Source: an uncultured Dysgonomonas sp. (GTDB lineage Bacteria; Bacteroidota; Bacteroidia; Bacteroidales; Dysgonomonadaceae). From it: DNA of 64,000 nucleotides. This document shows, in pieces, positions 1 to 9,760 of the stretch. Within the stretch, counting starts at the first letter, position 1, and each line of letters starts with the position of its first letter. A program made the translations under genes and the position numbers. Where the stretch lies: NCBI RefSeq assembly GCF_900079725.1, contig NZ_LT599032.1, forward strand, positions 4,336,054 through 4,400,053, read 5' to 3'. A model generated the notes under the pieces. That model worked only from the letters and a program-made list of their open reading frames with translations, ran no database searches and was not told the DNA's origin.

Positions 1-1330
1 CACCTGCCACTTCCACACCATAGCTAACGCCTAAAGATTTCTTCTTTTCGGCAGTAAGGTCTTTGAATGCAGCTCCTACACTGGCAATACCGTCTTCTTT
101 TTTCACAACCGAAGTGCTGCCTGCGCTGTTTTTGAGAGTTACATCGAATGTCTTGGTTGAAGTTCCACGTACTACATCTACTTTAACTTTGTCACCCGGA
201 CGGAATCTGTTTACTTGTTCCTGTAGTTCGCTAACTGTTTTTACCTTCACTCCATTCACCGCTGTGATGACATCCCCTTCTTCTATTCCGGCTTGTTTAG
301 CAGGACTCATATCTGCAAATCCACCAACATAAGCACCCTCATTTATTTTCAGGTTCTTTGTTTTTTCGGGGTCAGCTTCTTTTGCCGCAGCCACTTCGCC
401 TATCTGTACGCCGAGAACAGCGCGTTGTACAGTGCCATACTCCTTAATGTCAGCTACTACTTTTCCGGCAATTGAAATAGGTACGGCAAATCCATATCCG
501 GAAAAGTCACCGGTCTGAGAGTAGATGGCAGTATTGATTCCTATGAGTTCACCATTGGTGTTAACTAATGCACCTCCACTGTTTCCCCGGTTGATGGCAG
601 CGTCGGTTTGTATATATGATTGAATACTCATATCTACTCCACCTCGGTTACCTCCGCTTATGTTTCCACGACCTTTGGCGCTGACGATTCCGGCTGTAAC
701 TGTAGATGTCAGGTTGAATGGGTTTCCTACTGCCAATACCCACTCACCAACTTTCAGATTGTCGGAGTTTCCAAATGGAATATATGGAAACTCTTTGCCT
801 TCTATCTTCAGTAAAGCTATATCGGTAACAGGGTCTGTTCCTACCAGTTTTGCAGTGTATTTACTGTTGTCGTTCAATGTAACTTCTATTTCATCGGCTT
901 TGTCGATGACATGATTGTTTGTGATTATAAATCCATCGGCAGAGATTATTACACCCGAACCAAAACCGACGCTCGGCTGAGGTTGTCCGTAACCCTGTCC
1001 GCCACGGTCACCGAATCCGAAGAAATATTCGAAGGGATCGATCATTCGCTGGCGTCCCTGACCTTGCGAGGTCTGTGCCTTCACAGTAGACTTGATGTGT
1101 ACTACCGCATGAATAGAATTTTCTGCAGCTTTTGTAAAATCAGGATAACCGTCAGCAGTCAGGCTTGCCAGATGTACTCCTTTCTGGTCAAATTCGGTTC
1201 CGTAATTATAGGTGTCAGCGGTGCTGTATCCTCTTTTGTAATCCATGAAGCTATACATTCCATATGTAGCTCCTATACTCACTAATGCAACCACAATGTA
1301 GGTTGAAATATTTTTCCAAACTTTATTCAT
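1..1330 (-). CDS. htrA: HtrA/DegP-type periplasmic serine protease (3' end cut by window)
   Basis: Envelope quality-control protease of the Do/HtrA family (S1C), which degrades or refolds misfolded periplasmic proteins. The reading frame starts at the ATG at 1330 and runs off the left edge, so 443 residues are visible and the C-terminus is missing. Residues 10-25 form one N-terminal membrane segment or signal anchor. A trypsin-like domain follows with a complete catalytic triad: H140 in TNNHVID, D170 in VTDIALL and S251 in RGNSGGAL. A PDZ domain begins near residue 295 with GVQIGE and AGIEEGDVI, and a second PDZ probably lies mostly outside the window. The gene diverges from the glycosyltransferase gene and has a possible -7 box and a 12-bp palindrome upstream. 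The family call is firm; htrA versus degP/degQ naming is arbitrary. Confidence 0.95.
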   Translation of the reverse strand, partial: MNKVWKNISTYIVVALVSIGATYGMYSFMDYKRGYSTADTYNYGTEFDQKGVHLASLTADGYPDFTKAAENSIHAVVHIKSTVKAQTSQGQGRQRMIDPFEYFFGFGDRGGQGYGQPQPSVGFGSGVIISADGFIITNNHVIDKADEIEVTLNDNSKYTAKLVGTDPVTDIALLKIEGKEFPYIPFGNSDNLKVGEWVLAVGNPFNLTSTVTAGIVSAKGRGNISGGNRGGVDMSIQSYIQTDAAINRGNSGGALVNTNGELIGINTAIYSQTGDFSGYGFAVPISIAGKVVADIKEYGTVQRAVLGVQIGEVAAAKEADPEKTKNLKINEGAYVGGFADMSPAKQAGIEEGDVITAVNGVKVKTVSELQEQVNRFRPGDKVKVDVVRGTSTKTFDVTLKNSAGSTSVVKKEDGIASVGAAFKDLTAEKKKSLGVSYGVEVAG

Positions 1331-1376
1331 ATGCAAGTATTATTTAAATTGTTTGTTAATCCATTTATTTTTATTT

Positions 1377-1404
1377 CAAATGTAAACACAAAAAGTGTAC
1401 ACTT
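1377..1404 (-). promoter_or_regulatory. Candidate promoter and palindromic operator of the HtrA gene
   Basis: On the minus strand, 1384-1377 reads TACATTTG, matching the Bacteroidota -7 consensus TAnnTTTG, about 46 bp before the ATG. No TTTG is found at the usual upstream distance. Just upstream lies the perfect 12-bp palindrome AAGTGTACACTT (1393-1404), which could hold a dimeric regulator. No specific regulator is implied. Confidence 0.4.
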
Positions 1405-1541
1405 AGTGCGGTATAACTCCATTTTTTAACACTTTTAACCGAGATGAAAATCTTTATTGCAATTTTAACAATTCGGTCGGACTTTTTGTCAGTTTAACGT
1501 AAATGTTCTAAAGTTAGAGATGACAATCTTTTGAAAAATCG

Positions 1542-1549
1542 TACCTTTG
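1542..1549 (+). promoter_or_regulatory. Possible -7 promoter element of the GT39-like gene
   Basis: TACCTTTG matches TAnnTTTG and is 69 bp before the start of the membrane glycosyltransferase gene. No TTTG is seen at 19-21 bp upstream, so this is a half-supported promoter. Confidence 0.4.
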
Positions 1550-1618
1550 CGCGCAAAATATGAATGCGGATTTTTATCTGTCTTTAAAAGCTAATTCATT
1601 CAGCTAATAAAATTTTAA

Positions 1619-3262
1619 ATGAAAAAGACTTTACAAGCCTTTCTAATATTGATAGCAGTATTACTTGTATTATTCCTGTTATCAATAATTTTTATAAAAA
1701 TCGGCATCTTTTACGAAGAAAATCAATCTTTCAAAGAACTTTTTCAGATAGCAAATGATCTGTCAGGCTTAAATTATATCATTTTTCTAAGTATATTGAC
1801 TTCTTTCATCATTCTTGCTGTTTATTGTATACTAAAGATAAATATTTTGTATCCTCATACAGCATCTTTCTGTTCGTACATCGGCAGGGCAATAAAGAGT
1901 ATATGGAACGATTTGAATGGCAGATATGTATTGTTAATATTGCTCACGCCTCTTATTACATCTATCTATTTCGCTATTGTATTACCTATATCATATGACG
2001 AGGCACTCACTTATGTTGATTTTACAAATAATCCGATCTTATATTGTATCTCGTCTTATCCCGCTCCGAATAATCATGTTTTTCATTCTATAATAACGCA
2101 TATAACCAAGCATATTCCGGTTTTTGATATCTTATTCCGTTTGCGGATATCGTCGATTGTGATCTCTATACTGACATGGGCTATTGCTTATTCTTTTGTC
2201 AAAAGATACTATTCGCGGAAAGTGGCGTTGTTTTCAGTTGCCATTTCGTCTATGTTATTTATGTCTATCTACTATAGTTATATGTCGAGGGGATATGCTT
2301 TGGTAACTTTCTTCTTTGTCATATCCCTGTATGCTACATTTAATATAATAAAGCATGGCAGTAGAAATAAAGATTGGGCTATATTCTCTATATGCAGTGT
2401 TCTTGGTTTTTATGCTGTGCCTTCTTACCTCTATCCTTTTGTTACTCTGAATTTCATAATCTTATTGTATAACTATAAGAATATAAAACAACAATTCGTA
2501 TTCAACCTATTCATAACGCTTGCAACATTGCTCTGTTATACACCGATTATATTACATCAGGGTTTTGGAGTGTTGTCTATAACACCGGGTGACCGCATGG
2601 GAGTATTGGCTTTGTTCCCTCTTTTCTTCAGGAATACTTTCAGTGAAATTTATGGCCTGCATCTTATATACACATTTATTGCTATCGGCATACCGTTTAT
2701 AATAGCCCTATTGAAAAAGAAAAAGGAGATACTTAAACTCTGGATCATATTTGGTTTGGCTCCGGTCATACTTTTAGCAATACACTCTGTCATTCCCTTT
2801 CCTCGTACATTCATATATTATGGTTTTGTAGTCTTATTCCTGATGGGTATATCTGTTTCGGAATACATAGAAAAGATACCTGTGAAATGTCTGATAATAT
2901 TGCTTCTCGTGTTACAGGCCGGGCTGTTTTATAACTTCAAAAATAATATTGAGGAATATGAGAGTTTCAATATAGGCTTCCACGATGTAAGCGAGAAATT
3001 TATTGAAGATGGTAAAACTTTCTATGTCCTCAGTGGACTGAATATCGAGAGTCACAAATTTGAGATGATGCTGAGAGGATACGATTATAGTAAATCAAAG
3101 TATGACAGGGTATTCATAGACTTTGAAGATTTCAGATTGGTAAATACAGATACTCTCAAAGGCAATTTCGATTACATTGTCATTGATAAGGAATGGGATA
3201 GAACAGAGGCAAGAAAACCTGTATATTCCAATAAAACATTGAATGTGTATATAATGAATTGA
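1619..3262 (+). CDS. Multi-pass membrane glycosyltransferase, GT39/ArnT-like (GT-C fold)
   Basis: A 547-residue integral membrane protein with about 12 hydrophobic segments and a soluble tail from about residue 440. The segment SYDEALTY (near residue 124) sits in the first large outer loop, where GT-C enzymes (dolichyl-phosphate-mannose protein mannosyltransferases, ArnT and relatives) place an essential acidic pair. It is followed by PNNHVFHSIITH and a run of further helices, as in Bacteroidota GT39-like proteins. Such enzymes transfer sugar from a polyprenyl-phosphate donor to a periplasmic acceptor; donor and acceptor cannot be read here. The next gene, a symporter, starts 7 bp downstream, so the two are probably co-transcribed. 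Assignment rests on topology and the acidic motif, so the exact family is moderate confidence. Confidence 0.7.
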   Translation: MKKTLQAFLILIAVLLVLFLLSIIFIKIGIFYEENQSFKELFQIANDLSGLNYIIFLSILTSFIILAVYCILKINILYPHTASFCSYIGRAIKSIWNDLNGRYVLLILLTPLITSIYFAIVLPISYDEALTYVDFTNNPILYCISSYPAPNNHVFHSIITHITKHIPVFDILFRLRISSIVISILTWAIAYSFVKRYYSRKVALFSVAISSMLFMSIYYSYMSRGYALVTFFFVISLYATFNIIKHGSRNKDWAIFSICSVLGFYAVPSYLYPFVTLNFIILLYNYKNIKQQFVFNLFITLATLLCYTPIILHQGFGVLSITPGDRMGVLALFPLFFRNTFSEIYGLHLIYTFIAIGIPFIIALLKKKKEILKLWIIFGLAPVILLAIHSVIPFPRTFIYYGFVVLFLMGISVSEYIEKIPVKCLIILLLVLQAGLFYNFKNNIEEYESFNIGFHDVSEKFIEDGKTFYVLSGLNIESHKFEMMLRGYDYSKSKYDRVFIDFEDFRLVNTDTLKGNFDYIVIDKEWDRTEARKPVYSNKTLNVYIMN

Positions 3263-3269
3263 ATGCGTT

Positions 3270-4712
3270 ATGGGTATTACTATTCTGATTATCATTGCAG
3301 TATATTTTGCTGTGTTATTACTTATCTCTCATGTTGTAAGTAAAAAAGACAGCAATAATGATGCTTTCTTCCTCGGAAACAAAAAATCCCCATGGTATAT
3401 TGTTGCTATAGGCATGCTCGGAGATTCTATTTCGGGAGTCACATTCGTTTCTGTTCCCGGAATGGTGGGACAATTCGATATGGCTTATATGCAGATGGTC
3501 CTGGGCTTTTTTCCCGGTTATCTCATTGTTGCCTTTGTGCTATTGCCCTTATACTATAAGCTCAACCTGACTTCTATTTATGGTTACCTGCAACAGCGTT
3601 TTGGCTTGTTCTCATATAAAACAGGTGCGTCATTCTTTATATTATCGCGAATTGTAGGAGCGGCCTCTAAATTATATCTAATCGTATTGATCTTGCAGAC
3701 ATTGGTTTTCGATCAGTGGCATGTACCATTTTATGTGACGGTTATTGTTATTGTAGCCCTGATATGGACTTACACGCATCGAAGCGGGATGAAGACAATC
3801 GTCTGGACCGATGCTCTGCAAACTATATGCCTTTTAGCGGCGCTAGGACTTATTATCTGGCAGGTGGCTTCGAAGATGGGTTTCGATATCTCGCAGGTTG
3901 CTGATACTATCCGGAGTAGCAGGCATAGCCGCATCTTTGTTTTTGATGACTGGGTGTCTAAGCAAAACTTTTTTAAGCAGTTCTTCAGCGGGATACTTAT
4001 TGTGATAGTTATGACAGGTCTGGATCAGAATATGATGCAGAAAAACCTTACATGCAAGACACTGAAAGATGCCCAAAAGAATATGGTAAGTTATGGATTT
4101 GGCTTTATTCCTATGAACTATCTGTTTTTGTCGCTGGGTATATTGTTGCTCGCATTTGCGACCCAATATGGAATTACGCTTCCGGATAATCCCGATCAGA
4201 TATTACCAATGTTAGCTACCGAATATTTAGGAATGCCAGTCCTGATTTGTTTTACCATAGGTATTATAGCTGCATCCTTTTCCAATGCAGATTCCGCACT
4301 GACATCACTTACGACCTCTGTATGTGTGGATCTGCTGAATGTGGAGAAGAAGGATGCTAAAGAAGCCAGGAAAATAAGAGGTAGAGTACATCTGCTTGTC
4401 TGTATAGTATTTTTACTGGTTATCTTCTTTATTGACCATATAAATCAGACGAGTATATTAGATACTATTTATAAAGCGGCGTCATATACTTACGGACCTT
4501 TGCTGGGACTATTCTTTTTCGGTCTATTTACAAGGATAAATATAAAGGACAGGTTTGTCCCTATTGTCTGTATTCTTGCTCCTCTGTTAAGTTACGCCTT
4601 TGAATATACCTTACTGCATACTCTGGACTATAGGGTAGGATATGAGATTCTTCTTCTGAATGGTTTACTTACTATAGCCGGATTATTACTTTTATCAAAG
4701 AAAGGGGAATGA
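3270..4712 (+). CDS. Sodium:solute symporter (SSS family) permease
   Basis: Inner-membrane secondary transporter of the solute:sodium symporter family (SSF), which couples Na+ entry to uptake of a small solute. The 480 residues form about 13 transmembrane helices. The N-terminal part shows the family pattern DAFFLGNKKSPW followed by GMLGDSISGVTF, the unwound TM1 region used for Na+ and substrate binding. Later segments LDQNMMQKNL and SFSNADSALTSL are typical of the family helices that follow. Length is normal. The gene begins 7 bp after the GT39-like gene. Substrate is not determinable: members carry sugars, sialic acid, proline, pantothenate and others. Confidence 0.9.
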   Translation: MGITILIIIAVYFAVLLLISHVVSKKDSNNDAFFLGNKKSPWYIVAIGMLGDSISGVTFVSVPGMVGQFDMAYMQMVLGFFPGYLIVAFVLLPLYYKLNLTSIYGYLQQRFGLFSYKTGASFFILSRIVGAASKLYLIVLILQTLVFDQWHVPFYVTVIVIVALIWTYTHRSGMKTIVWTDALQTICLLAALGLIIWQVASKMGFDISQVADTIRSSRHSRIFVFDDWVSKQNFFKQFFSGILIVIVMTGLDQNMMQKNLTCKTLKDAQKNMVSYGFGFIPMNYLFLSLGILLLAFATQYGITLPDNPDQILPMLATEYLGMPVLICFTIGIIAASFSNADSALTSLTTSVCVDLLNVEKKDAKEARKIRGRVHLLVCIVFLLVIFFIDHINQTSILDTIYKAASYTYGPLLGLFFFGLFTRINIKDRFVPIVCILAPLLSYAFEYTLLHTLDYRVGYEILLLNGLLTIAGLLLLSKKGE

Positions 4713-5093
4713 GATTAAAGTAGAGTTGAATTGAAAAAGTAACAAAGGTAACACGAAAAGCAATGAATAATTAATAATTAGCTTGTCATGCTGAGCGGAA
4801 CGAAGCATCTCGTCAGTGAACCTCGTACCTTGTCTATTTTACCTATTCACTCACTACTTATTACTTAAAACTTACTACTTGTTAAAAAGTAACAAAGGTA
4901 ACACCTTTTACATATTTTTTCGGTGTTACTTTTCTGCAATCTTATAATTGATAAATGATTTCAAAGAACGACAAGATTATCGCTGTCTTTAATCTTATTA
5001 TATAGATAAACTTTTATGCTTTTCTCAATGCAAATATAAAATAAGTAGGGACGGTAATTTACCGTCCCTAATAACCTATTAATAGAATAAATC
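4713..5093. other. Gene-free spacer with dispersed repeat motifs
   Basis: This 381-bp stretch between two converging units has no convincing reading frame. It contains two copies of AAAGTAACAAAGGTAACAC (from about 4737 and 4886), a TTGTTA-AAAAG-TAACAA inverted repeat at 4879-4895, a GTCATGCTGAGCGGAACGAA phrase (from 4784) that I recognise as a common dispersed motif in Bacteroidota and related phyla, and the alaS terminator hairpin at 5046-5070. Confidence 0.7.
5046..5070 (-). terminator. Hairpin terminator downstream of alaS
   Basis: A perfect inverted repeat with an 11-bp stem (TAGGGACGGTA / TACCGTCCCTA) and a 3-nt loop lies 24 bp beyond the alaS stop codon. There is no strong T-run, so it may act as a transcript-end stabiliser rather than a classical intrinsic terminator. 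It is symmetric and could serve both converging units. Confidence 0.6.
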
Positions 5094-7712
5094 TCACTTT
5101 ATCTTTTCCATAATCTCATGCAATGCATTCGACAAACCTTCCAAATTTTTTCCTCCTGCAGTAGCAAAATGAGGTTGCCCGCCGCCACCGCCTTGGATAT
5201 GCTTAGCTGCGTCACGGATTATTTGAGAAGCATTTAGTTCGTGATCCTTCACCAGGTCGTCACTGATCATCAATGTAAGCATTGGCTTATTTTCATATTG
5301 AGTAGCCCCAACGAAAATAGAATTGACAGGGAACTGGCCTCTGATCTGGAATGCTATATCTTTTGCAATATCGGCAGGGAATGGCCCGGCTAAAGAATAT
5401 ACATTTATACCGTTGATAACCTGTTTTTTCTTTATTAAAACGTCCTTAACCTGAACGATTTTTTCCTTGACGTATTCATCCACCTGTTTTTTTAGTTCTG
5501 AATTTTCTTCGAGGAATTTCTGGAGAGCCTGAGTCAGATTAGGCGTATTGTTGAAGAACGATCTCACTTCCGTCAATACGTCCTGTTGCGTATAGAAGTA
5601 GTTTTCACACGCTTCAGCTGTAATCGCCTCTATACGGCGTATACCGGCAGCAATAGAGCTTTCATTCACAATGCGGAACGAACCGATACGGCCGGTAGAT
5701 GATATATGTGTACCTCCGCAAAGCTCAACGGAATCACCGAAACGTATAACACGTACGTCATCACCGTATTTTTCGCCAAACAGTGCCATTGCTCCCATTG
5801 CCTTAGCTTCGGAGATAGGAACATGGCGTTTTTCATCGCGGGAGATATCTTCGCGTATTTTTGCTGTTACAAACCGTTCCACTTTACGTATCTCCTTGTC
5901 TGTCAGTTTCTGGAAATGTGAGAAGTCGAAACGCAGGACACCGGGAGATACATATGAACCTTTCTGTTCTACATGGCTTCCCAGTATTTCGCGAAGGCCT
6001 TCGTGCAATAAGTGTGTCGCGGTATGGTTACACTCGGTAGCCGTACGGTTCTTCGTATTGATGCGTGCGATAAATGTAGCAGTCACATCTTCCGGTAGCC
6101 TAGAAGAGAGGTGGACAGCCAGATTGTTCTCACGCTTTGTATCAGTGATTTCTATTTTTTCATCGTCATGTATCAGCCAGCCACTATCGCCGACCTGTCC
6201 ACCCATTTCGGCATAGAAAGGTGTACGGTTGAATACTATCTGATAAAATTCCTGATTCTTTTGTTTTACTTTCCGGTAGCGGAGTATTTCCGTTTCACAT
6301 TCCGTGAAATCGTATCCAAAGAATTCCGGGTCGCCTTCTTTCAGTACTACCCAGTCCCCTGTTTCCACAGCGGCTGCGTTACGGGCACGGTCTTTCTGTT
6401 TCTGCATCTCTGCCTTAAATCCATCGTTGTCTACGGTCATGCCGTTTTCGCGGAGGATGAGCTCTGTAAGGTCGAGCGGGAAGCCGAATGTATCGTATAG
6501 CGTGAAAGCGTCCGTACCATTAAGTTCTGTTCCGTTCTTCGCTTTTGTTTCGGATATTTGCTTATCCAGTAATTTAATACCTGTATCCAGTGTGCGCAGG
6601 AATGATTCTTCTTCTTCCTTTATTACTTTTTCAATCAGTGTTTGTTGTTGGATAAGCTCCGGATATGCATCACCCATTGTCTCAATCAAAGCAGGAATAA
6701 GCCTGTACATAAATGCTTTGTGTTGGTCAAGAAATGTATATCCGTAGCGAACGGCACGGCGGAGAATACGCCGGATTACATAACCTGCTTTAGCATTCGA
6801 TGGCAACTGACCGTCGGTAATAGAGAACGCGATGGTGCGGATATGGTCGGCGATGACACGCATGGCGATGTCTTGTTTTTCATCCTGTCCATATACGCTT
6901 CCGGTTAATTCGCCGATAGCTTTTATAATAGTCTGGAATACATCTGTATCATAATTGGATGTTTTCCCCTGTACTGCCATACATAGCCGTTCGAATCCCA
7001 TACCGGTGTCAATTACTTTTGCTGGTAACGGTTCCAGTGATTTGTCTGCTTTACGGTTGAACTGCATAAATACAAGGTTCCATATTTCAATCACTTGCGG
7101 ATGGCTTTCATTAACAAGGGTCAGCGCGTCCACCTTTGCACGCTCTTCGTTGGGACGTAAATCGATATGTATTTCCGAACATGGGCCACATGGGCCTGTA
7201 TCGCCCATTTCCCAGAAGTTGTCTTTCTTATTCCCGTTTATGATGCGGTCTTTGGACAGGTATTGCTCCCAGTATCCGGCAGCTTCGTCGTCACGCGACA
7301 AGCCTTCTTCGGGGCTACCTTCGAATACTGTTACATATAAACGGTCTTTATCCAGTTTGATTACTTCTGTCAGATATTCCCAAGCCCATTCTATAGCCTC
7401 TTTCTTGAAATAGTCGCCAAAAGACCAGTTACCCAGCATTTCGAACATCGTATGGTGATATGTATCATGCCCTACTTCTTCAAGGTCGTTATGCTTACCG
7501 CTAACACGAAGGCATTTCTGTGAATCCGCCACACGTGGATATTTGATAGGTGCATTTCCCAGTATAATGTCTTTGAACTGGTTCATACCCGCATTTGTAA
7601 ACATCAGAGTAGGGTCGTCCTTGATAACCATCGGGGCTGACGGTACTATCTGGTGTCCTTTGGAAGCAAAGAAAGATTTGAAAGAGTCACGAATTTCTTT
7701 AGAAGTCATCAT
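5094..7712 (-). CDS. alaS: Alanyl-tRNA synthetase
   Basis: Cytoplasmic class II aminoacyl-tRNA synthetase that charges tRNA-Ala. At 872 residues it has the standard bacterial length and all parts: the catalytic core (residues 1-240, with [22 protein letters not shown] and GMGFERL), the tRNA-recognition helices, the editing domain with its zinc-type ligands H563 and H567 (HTATH) and C665 and H669 (CGGTH), and the C-terminal DHHA1 domain ending in a glycine-rich [14 protein letters not shown] segment. The start has two adjacent ATGs (7712 and 7709); either is possible. It diverges from the M23 peptidase gene, an order also seen in other Bacteroidales. Confidence 0.99.
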   Translation of the reverse strand: MMTSKEIRDSFKSFFASKGHQIVPSAPMVIKDDPTLMFTNAGMNQFKDIILGNAPIKYPRVADSQKCLRVSGKHNDLEEVGHDTYHHTMFEMLGNWSFGDYFKKEAIEWAWEYLTEVIKLDKDRLYVTVFEGSPEEGLSRDDEAAGYWEQYLSKDRIINGNKKDNFWEMGDTGPCGPCSEIHIDLRPNEERAKVDALTLVNESHPQVIEIWNLVFMQFNRKADKSLEPLPAKVIDTGMGFERLCMAVQGKTSNYDTDVFQTIIKAIGELTGSVYGQDEKQDIAMRVIADHIRTIAFSITDGQLPSNAKAGYVIRRILRRAVRYGYTFLDQHKAFMYRLIPALIETMGDAYPELIQQQTLIEKVIKEEEESFLRTLDTGIKLLDKQISETKAKNGTELNGTDAFTLYDTFGFPLDLTELILRENGMTVDNDGFKAEMQKQKDRARNAAAVETGDWVVLKEGDPEFFGYDFTECETEILRYRKVKQKNQEFYQIVFNRTPFYAEMGGQVGDSGWLIHDDEKIEITDTKRENNLAVHLSSRLPEDVTATFIARINTKNRTATECNHTATHLLHEGLREILGSHVEQKGSYVSPGVLRFDFSHFQKLTDKEIRKVERFVTAKIREDISRDEKRHVPISEAKAMGAMALFGEKYGDDVRVIRFGDSVELCGGTHISSTGRIGSFRIVNESSIAAGIRRIEAITAEACENYFYTQQDVLTEVRSFFNNTPNLTQALQKFLEENSELKKQVDEYVKEKIVQVKDVLIKKKQVINGINVYSLAGPFPADIAKDIAFQIRGQFPVNSIFVGATQYENKPMLTLMISDDLVKDHELNASQIIRDAAKHIQGGGGGQPHFATAGGKNLEGLSNALHEIMEKIK

Positions 7713-7816
7713 TTTAGTTACTAGTTACGAGTAAACGTGTTACAAGTTATAATTTTAGTTTCAACATTGGCATATTGGTACATTAACCTATTGCCACATT
7801 AATTAAATATAAACGA

Positions 7817-7848
7817 TTTGCAAAAATAGTTCAAAAACTTTACTTTTG
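7817..7848 (+). promoter_or_regulatory. Bacteroidota-type promoter of the M23 peptidase gene
   Basis: TTTG at 7817-7820 and TACTTTTG at 7841-7848 are separated by 20 bp, matching the major-sigma consensus TTTG-N19-21-TAnnTTTG. The start codon is 38 bp downstream. Confidence 0.75.
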
Positions 7849-7886
7849 TCGAACTCTCTAAACAAAATATCAGAGAAGTACTAAAA

Positions 7887-8858
7887 ATGAAGCGAAAAGT
7901 ATACTATCGTTACAATCCGCAAACTCTCACATATGAACGGATTTATCCTAGCATGAAGGATAAAGTTATCACCGTTTTCCGTCATTTGATATCGGGTATA
8001 GTGGTTGGGATAGGAGCATTGGTCGCTTTTGTTTATTTTTTTGGTACACCTTGGGGAGAAGCACAAAAGAAAGAAAATCAGCTCATACTTACTCAGTACG
8101 AAGTATTATCGAAGAGGGCAGATGAGATGTCTAAAGTTCTGAGGGATATACAGCAGCGTGACGATAATCTGTACAGGGCTATTTTTCATGCCGATCCTAT
8201 ACCTACATCTATCAGGACTTCCGGAGTAGGTGCTCCGGGCAGGTATGATTATCTGACGGAGTTGTCAAGTCCGGAACTGATTATTCAGACCACAAAGAAG
8301 ATAGACTATATCTCGAAGCAGATCTATATTCAGTCGAATTCTTTCGATGAAGTGCTAAGTATGGCAAAAAATCAAAAAGACCGTCTTAAGCATATACCAA
8401 GTATTCAGCCGGTTCCCGATAAATATCTGAAACAGGTAGCATCAGGTTACGGTACACGTATAGATCCTATATATGGAACAGCCCGTTTTCATGCAGGAAT
8501 GGACTTTGCATCCAATATCGGTACTCCCGTATATGTTACGGGTGACGGGGTGGTTACTCTTGCCGACTGGAAGCAAGGCTACGGGAAATGTATAATTGTT
8601 GACCACGGGTTTGGCTATCAGACCCTATATGCTCATCTGAATGACTATAAGGTACGATATGGACAGAAGGTCACACGTGGAGAGCAAATCGGCGAAGTAG
8701 GTAATACAGGAAAATCAACTGGCCCGCATCTTCATTACGAGGTGCATGTAAGGGGAGTTCCCGACAATCCGGCGAAGTATTACTTTATGGACTTATCTCC
8801 GGAAGAGTATGACAAGATGTTGCAGATAGCAGCCAACCACGGGCAGGTAATGGATTGA
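7887..8858 (+). CDS. M23 (LytM-type) peptidoglycan endopeptidase, membrane anchored
   Basis: Predicted zinc endopeptidase cutting peptide cross-links of peptidoglycan, facing the periplasm. Residues 1-30 are cytoplasmic and basic, 31-52 form one transmembrane helix (ISGIVVGIGALVAFVYFF), 58-170 form a helical coiled-coil-like stalk, and 185-300 form the LytM domain. Metal ligands are visible: H202 and D206 in FHAGMD and H283 in GPHLHYEV, with H250 in YAHLND as a likely catalytic residue. All required residues are present, so it should be an active enzyme and not a degenerate EnvC/NlpD-type activator. It has its own promoter and is followed 74 bp later by a MerR regulator. Confidence 0.95.
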   Translation: MKRKVYYRYNPQTLTYERIYPSMKDKVITVFRHLISGIVVGIGALVAFVYFFGTPWGEAQKKENQLILTQYEVLSKRADEMSKVLRDIQQRDDNLYRAIFHADPIPTSIRTSGVGAPGRYDYLTELSSPELIIQTTKKIDYISKQIYIQSNSFDEVLSMAKNQKDRLKHIPSIQPVPDKYLKQVASGYGTRIDPIYGTARFHAGMDFASNIGTPVYVTGDGVVTLADWKQGYGKCIIVDHGFGYQTLYAHLNDYKVRYGQKVTRGEQIGEVGNTGKSTGPHLHYEVHVRGVPDNPAKYYFMDLSPEEYDKMLQIAANHGQVMD

Positions 8859-8932
8859 TGTCAGTTAACAGTTAGCAGTAAACAGTAAAAAAAGAAACTA
8901 ATAGCTATCGGCTACAGGCTAAAAGCTAAAGA

Positions 8933-9283
8933 ATGAAAATTGATTTAGAAAATAGTAATCGTTTGTACTATTCCATCAAAGAGGTTGCCGCCCACTTTGG
9001 TGTAAATGAATCATTGCTTCGTTTTTGGGAGACCGAATTTGATATAATCAATCCACGTAAGACAGATGGCGGTGCCCGCCAATATACAAAAAAGAATATT
9101 GAAGATATTGCAGTTGTATATCATCTTGTAAAAGAAAAAGGGCTGACCCTCGAGGGCGCCCGTCAGACTTTAAAACAAAGAAAGGATGAGGAAACACGCA
9201 AAGTACAGGTAATACAGAAACTGGAACAGATAAAGAAGGAACTGGAAGACTTGGAGCGTGAGTTCGATTCATCCTTTGACTAA
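8933..9283 (+). CDS. MerR-family transcriptional regulator
   Basis: A 116-residue DNA-binding protein. Residues 11-80 form a MerR-type winged helix (YYSIKEVAAHFGVNESLLRF, then the wing with GGARQYTKKN), and residues 85-116 form a short charged coiled coil for dimerisation. It lacks a large effector-binding domain or metal-binding cysteines, so it belongs to the small orphan MerR group that follows the M23 gene in Bacteroidales. The spacer before it contains short degenerate repeats and no obvious promoter, so co-transcription with the peptidase is likely. Target genes are unknown. Confidence 0.92.
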   Translation: MKIDLENSNRLYYSIKEVAAHFGVNESLLRFWETEFDIINPRKTDGGARQYTKKNIEDIAVVYHLVKEKGLTLEGARQTLKQRKDEETRKVQVIQKLEQIKKELEDLEREFDSSFD

Positions 9284-9288
9284 AAGTT

Positions 9289-9672
9289 TTATACAGGTTT
9301 AATCAAAGACCAGTGATTATGGATAATCTTCCATTCATTTGCTACTAGCTTATAAACCTCGGTACAGTTCCACTTATACACCGTTTCCCCTGTGTATGAT
9401 ATCAGATTATAAGTTAAGACTGCCATTTCGTCGGTAGCCTGTACCACAGGTTCAATCATTTCATACTTATCTACCAGCACCTTACCTCTCATTTCCTCGT
9501 AAAGAGCTTCTATTTTATCGAAGCCATCCGATCTTTTTTCCAGAAAAGGGTCGAAATAAGTGAAGTCCGGGGTGTATAGCTCCAGATAGCCCGACGGATT
9601 ACCGTTGTTCCATTTCTCTAATGCGGCTGTTTCCAGTGCGATAATCTTTGTTGCGATGTTTTTGTAATTCAT
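9289..9672 (-). CDS. NTF2-like / SnoaL-like small protein
   Basis: A 127-residue soluble protein with the cone-shaped alpha+beta NTF2-like fold: an N-terminal helix (ALETAALEKWNNG), a turn YLELYTPDFTYFDPF, and C-terminal strands ending in EWKIIHNHWSLI. The pattern matches the DUF4440/SnoaL-like group found in many small enzymes and binding proteins. No signal peptide is present, so it is cytoplasmic. The gene converges on the MerR gene with only 5 bp between their ends. A -7 box (TACCTTTG, minus strand 9708-9701) lies 28 bp upstream of the ATG, indicating its own promoter. Ligand or reaction cannot be inferred. Confidence 0.85.
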   Translation of the reverse strand: MNYKNIATKIIALETAALEKWNNGNPSGYLELYTPDFTYFDPFLEKRSDGFDKIEALYEEMRGKVLVDKYEMIEPVVQATDEMAVLTYNLISYTGETVYKWNCTEVYKLVANEWKIIHNHWSLIKPV

Positions 9673-9700
9673 GTTTGTAATGATTTAAATTATTTCATTA

Positions 9701-9708
9701 CAAAGGTA
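9701..9708 (-). promoter_or_regulatory. -7 promoter element of the NTF2-like gene
   Basis: Minus-strand TACCTTTG fits TAnnTTTG and lies 28 bp before the ATG at 9672. No matching upstream TTTG was found. Confidence 0.45.
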
Positions 9709-9760
9709 TTATCTCGCTGTAGAATGCTGGTAATGCATATGATGGGGAAAATAGCACTTT

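Noticed and set aside
5671-7413. Several plus-strand frames of 70-181 codons opposite alaS
   Set aside because: They mirror the coding strand of a well-conserved synthetase and show no protein features of their own.
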